From Byssothecium circinans (taxonomy: Eukaryota; Ascomycota; Dothideomycetes; Pleosporales; Massarinaceae), in assembly GCA_010015675.1 (NCBI GenBank), contig ML977027.1, positions 164,427 to 186,191 of the forward strand: 21,765 nucleotides of DNA, in the 5' to 3' direction. The position numbers were made by a program, and so were the translations under genes. Every line of letters starts with the position of its first letter. The first letter of the stretch is position 1. The notes under the pieces were generated by a model. The model was not told where the DNA came from. It was given only the letters and a program-made list of their open reading frames with translations, and made no database searches. Below are positions 18,488 to 21,765 of this stretch, in pieces.

Positions 18488-21144
18488 CTAAAAAACAGCT
18501 CCCCCAATTATAAAAACACGCTCCTCCTCCCTGCGCACCCATCCAACCACCTGGTTCGCCGCCAGCGCGAGCGCCTGCCTCGACGCACCCCCGGGCGCAA
18601 CGGCATACAATTCAAACAGCGGCGTCTGCCACGCAAGCGCAATGTACGAGGGGCTCGTCTGGTGGTGGAGTTTGAGGGATGTGGGTTTAGCGTGGACGGC
18701 GGTGTGGAGGGTGGCGTAGAGGGTGATTAGGCTGTGTGCGGCGGGGTGTTAGTTGGGGGGTGTTGTGTTGGGTGTTGTGTTGGGTTGGGGGATGAGGGGA
18801 AGGGATTAGGGTAGGGCGGGAATGGGGATGGGATGGGATGGGAAGGGAAGAGGATAGTATATGAGTTTGAATGAAACCAAACAACAAGAAAAGAAAGGAA
18901 AAGGCAAAAAAAATCGAAATAAACATACCGTCTCCACCCCCACTCCCCGCTAACGCCACCTTCAAAGGCGGGCATAACAAACTGCACATTCCCCCTACTC
19001 TTGTACAGGAAATGCCTCAACACGGTCCCCGGGGCAATATCCGTGCATTTCGGACGACCTTGCCGCACTGCTGTGCGGAGCACGTCGATAGACCCGTTTT
19101 GCTGCAGTTGCTGGACATGTGTAATAATATGTTAGCGGGGGGTTGCGCGTTTGCGGCGTATAGGGGAAGGATCAGCTGGAGGGATACATCGCGTGCGTGG
19201 CAGGCTGAGTTTCGAGCTGGATGCAGGCAAGATAGGTTATGGTGGGCGGAGGGTTGGGGAAGGCGGTATATCCGGGGGTATGGTTGTTCGTCCGGTGGGA
19301 TCGGAGGGTCGGAGAAACGGGGTTTGGGAGAAGCCGTGTGTCCGAGTAGAGGGCTGTATGGAAAGGAATTCGTTCAAAACCTCCCTCCCTCATGATCGCG
19401 TGATTTCTTGTTTCGTGGCTTCGTACGAGGTCCTATCCTTGCTTGGACAGCCCGGATCCAGTCTGCCTTGCGAGACGAATGATGGAGAGAAAGAGGGGAA
19501 AGAGACGTCACGTCACGTACCTCGACCAGCTTATCCCTCATCGCCCTCAGTTCAAAGAAAGCCTCCTTATTCGCACTAATAAGCAGAATGGCAACCTCAT
19601 CCAGGCCTCCCTCCCTGCTCTTCGGTCTCTCTTGTACCTGTTCACTGGGTCTTTCTAGATCCAAAAAACTCACGTACAAGTACACAAACCCCGTGTTATT
19701 GAACCCAGGCAAACACAACGGGATCCAATTCTCTCCGCCGCCAGCTTTGACACTGCCTGCTTCGAAGAGCATGTTGAAGATGAGATGTAGGTCTCCTGGG
19801 TGGAGTGAGTGTTTCTTTGGCCGGACGACTGAGACAAGTTTTCCCGAGGCGACGATGAGGCCGTAGAGAAGGTTTTCGGAGCGTGTTTTGAGGAGTGTTG
19901 AGTTGATGGTGTTGCGGTGCGCTTTGCGGAGTTTGAGGCACTCGAGTGCAGAGAGAAGGGTAGAGGGCGAGCCGCGGGTGAAGCCGTCTGAGAGGGCGGA
20001 GAGAAGCGTTTCAGTGCCTTGTAATGGTCGTCGTAGGTCATAGTTTGCGCGTGCGGCGAACATGCGTTCCATACTCGGGAGAGTGAGCGTGGAGAGGATT
20101 TGCATGTATAGAGCATCCAATTGCGCGCGCAGTTGCGCATCGCTCTCGGGTAGGCGCGATATAGCGACCAAGTTCAACGGGCCTTTGGACACGACTACGA
20201 AGCGTACATCACCTGCTGTGAAGCCCTTGAGTGTGTCCGAGGTAGATTGGTAAAAGGAGATGAGTGTCTGCACCACGCCCATGTAATTCGTGATCAACTG
20301 GTCGTCGCCATGCCGACTGTAAATCGGTTTCGCGGCATTCGACAGGATGAGAAAATGTTTCAGCTTCGCGCGCCATTGATGGATAATACGTTCTATATAT
20401 CGCGGAATCTATCAGCACACTGGCTAGTACTACAATGAAATCATGATGAATGACGGGCCTCTGACCTTCATTCGACCCATCCTCATTCCTCGCTTCTATC
20501 TCGTCAAATTCGGTCGAAAACAGCGTCTCTAGCTCGGGGTCTGGTGTGAAGAGACTCTCGGACTCCTTGTCCTGGAACCTGTGGCCCAGCGATTGGAGAA
20601 GCGGATTCTCGTGTGCAGGCAGCACTTCGCCCATGATGCTTTCGGCATCGAGGCCGACGTCTAGTGTGGGCGCATTGCTCTTGATGCTTGCGCTGTCTTC
20701 TGCATCGCTGGCGTTGCGTGATGTGCCCCCGATATTCAACCCGAAATATGTCCGCGATTTTGATGCGCGGGACGACGAGGAGGGAGATTCTGATCGCGCG
20801 TCTTGTTGGTGGTTATGTGCACCTGCCAAGGAGAGCTGTGTCGTTGCTTTCGAGACGAGAGAGGGACGGGTTGGAGCTGCAGAGTGCGATGTCGACGGAC
20901 GAGAGTCGAGGAGACTCGATATTCGCGGTCTTGGGGGAAGAGGCGGGGGCGTTCCTTCTCTTGATGCTGTGGAGAGGGCGCTCGTCGAAGTCCGTCGCGA
21001 TACGCTTTTTATTATGTTGAGTGTAGGGTTTACGAAGTCCTGATGTTCAGTGTGGTCGCTCTTCTTGGAGGACGCGGGTGAGCTTGGGGTGTTTCCGGGG
21101 CCCGCTCCGGATGGTGCAGAGTCTACATTGTCCTGCTCCGGCAT
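18488..21144 (-). CDS. MON1: Vacuolar fusion protein MON1
   Basis: Minus-strand exons 21144-20466, 20392-19521, 19110-18929 and 18731-18488 give 658 residues, usual for fungal Mon1. With Ccz1 it forms the exchange factor that activates Rab7/Ypt7 on late endosomes, vacuoles and autophagosomes. The first 226 residues are a disordered Ser/Pro-rich leader. The conserved part starts at [20 protein letters not shown], a hallmark of the first longin domain, continues through [20 protein letters not shown] and the second longin region ([20 protein letters not shown]), then [12 protein letters not shown], and ends in the family's invariant [14 protein letters not shown]. Introns are 73 nt, 410 nt (19520-19111) and 197 nt (18928-18732); all have GT-AG ends, and the joins LVE/QLQQ and WRR/LITLY fit the family. 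The ATG at 21144 is preferred because upstream in-frame codons look non-conserved, but the frame is open to 21270. Confidence 0.93.
18770..18850. repeat. Low-complexity tract inside the third MON1 intron
   Basis: Plus strand shows GGTGTTGTGTTG-type repeats followed by GGGATGGGATGG-type repeats. On the transcribed strand this is a long C/A and C/T-rich stretch between donor 18928 and acceptor 18732. It probably explains the intron's growth to 197 nt by slippage. Confidence 0.7.
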
Positions 21145-21409
21145 GATAAGTGGGCAACTGTCATCTAGAGGGATATGAAGGTGTTGCTGACTGCGACATT
21201 GTGTATTGGGAACGCAATGCTGATGAGGTCGCGCCGACGCACCAAAACAATCATAGAGCTTTGGCCACACGAACGCGGGAACGAGGGCAGGTCAACCGCC
21301 CATCACGTCATCTCATCGGAACCGCAACCGAAGTTGAAATGCCATCCCATCTCACATGGAATTTGTCTTTCTCATGTCTCAAAATCGATTATAAAATTTA
21401 ATTGTTTGA
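21145..21409. other. MON1 upstream region
   Basis: This short space between MON1 and the second transposon must carry the MON1 promoter. No clear TATA box or other motif was recognised. The transposon inserted about 270 bp upstream of the MON1 start codon. Confidence 0.45.
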
Positions 21410-21428
21410 TAAGCTAGCGCATCGGGTC

Positions 21429-21455
21429 ATGAGACACCCAGGGATATGAGACACC
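21429..21455. repeat. Paired 10-bp subterminal repeats of transposon B
   Basis: Two perfect copies of ATGAGACACC, separated so that their starts are 17 bp apart. They occupy the same places as the GGCCGGAA pair of transposon A but have a different sequence. A transposase-binding role is likely by analogy. Confidence 0.75.
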
Positions 21456-21514
21456 GCGCCGAAATCCTCCACCCCTCAAAAAAATCGCGATATCTCCACA
21501 TCCACCCTACCAAA

Positions 21515-21765
21515 ATGGCCAACCGTGAGGCAGCAATTCAAGCAGCTATTAGTGATCTCAATGCTGGTGTTTTTCCTAGTCAACGAGCTGCTGCAAAGGC
21601 ATACAACGTCCCCCTAGCCACGCTCTCGAGGCGCGTACGCGGTTCACAAAACTGGCAAAACAGCCACGTATACCAGCAACGATTAACTCCACAACAAGAG
21701 GACTTCCTTGTACAATGGATACTTGAAGAGGACGCACGCGGGTATCCTCCTTCTCACGCTCGTAC
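21515..21765 (+). CDS. Transposase N-terminus (pogo/Fot1-like), 3' partial
   Basis: The frame opens at ATG 21515 and is intact for 83 codons to the window edge. Residues about 5-42 form a Psq-type helix-turn-helix (AAISDLNAGVFPSQRAAAKA followed by YNVPLATLSRRVRG), the DNA-binding module of pogo-family transposases. The next part (LTPQQEDFLVQWILEEDARG) opens the CENP-B/Tc5-type second helix-turn-helix. The DDE domain lies beyond the window. The undamaged frame suggests a fairly recent copy, but activity cannot be judged. Confidence 0.85.
   Translation, partial: MANREAAIQAAISDLNAGVFPSQRAAAKAYNVPLATLSRRVRGSQNWQNSHVYQQRLTPQQEDFLVQWILEEDARGYPPSHAR

Larger units (their letters stand above)
21412..21765 (+). 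mobile_element. pogo/Fot1-type DNA transposon, 5' end only
   Basis: The element enters at AGCTAGC (21412) next to TA (21410-21411) and runs off the window. Its left terminus has ATGAGACACC twice, at 21429-21438 and 21446-21455, starts 17 bp apart, then CCACCCCTC (21469-21477) and the transposase ATG at 21515. The layout copies that of the right terminus of transposon A. The boundary is inferred from this comparison and the TA. Confidence 0.72.

Noticed and set aside
1..21765. tRNA, rRNA or CRISPR features
   Set aside because: No cloverleaf with a TTCRA arm, rRNA-like block or regularly spaced repeat array was found on reading both strands.

Overview
The window looks like nuclear DNA of a filamentous ascomycete (Pezizomycotina, most likely a Dothideomycete of the Pleosporales type; this placement is an inference from gene style). 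Genes are split by short GT-AG introns of about 47-75 nt. They include a fungal Zn2Cys6 regulator, a MON1 orthologue and an Mrx7-like mitochondrial protein, with fungal pogo/Fot1-type transposons at both edges. No tRNA, rRNA, CRISPR array or prokaryotic operon signal was seen.

Layout. 1-369: the 3' end of a pogo/Fot1-type transposon (last 90 codons of the transposase plus its right terminus). 372-5762: mostly without genes; it holds a 313-bp palindromic MITE with TA duplications (3863-4175) and one weak hypothetical ORF on the minus strand (4951-5244). 5763-6770: a Zn2Cys6 transcription factor (+), with a possible spliced C-terminal extension to 7071. 7796-9015: an aldose 1-epimerase (+), whose first intron is best explained as two nested spliceosomal introns (a [D1,2] stwintron). 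9016-13083: about 4 kb with no convincing gene, only palindromes, tandem repeats, low complexity and a doubtful zinc-finger-like relic. 13347-14817: a classical protein tyrosine phosphatase (-) with a possible alternative last exon down to 13084. 15729-16140: a 77-residue Mrx7-like protein (+) with three introns and an 18-nt exon. 16813-18094: a PRISE-type short-chain reductase (+). 18488-21144: MON1 (-), convergent with the reductase and with two unusually long introns. 21412-21765: the left terminus and first 83 codons of a second pogo/Fot1-type transposon.

The genes are ordinary housekeeping or metabolic genes (Rab7 activation at the vacuole, mitochondrial gene expression, tyrosine dephosphorylation, sugar anomer interconversion, an enone reductase). 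They do not form an evident pathway or a biosynthetic cluster. The most remarkable points are gene architecture: the nested intron in the epimerase, the colinear but diverged termini of the two edge transposons, and alternative 3' exons in two genes. All splice sites were read by eye from consensus sequences and protein-family expectation; no alignment or transcript data were available.
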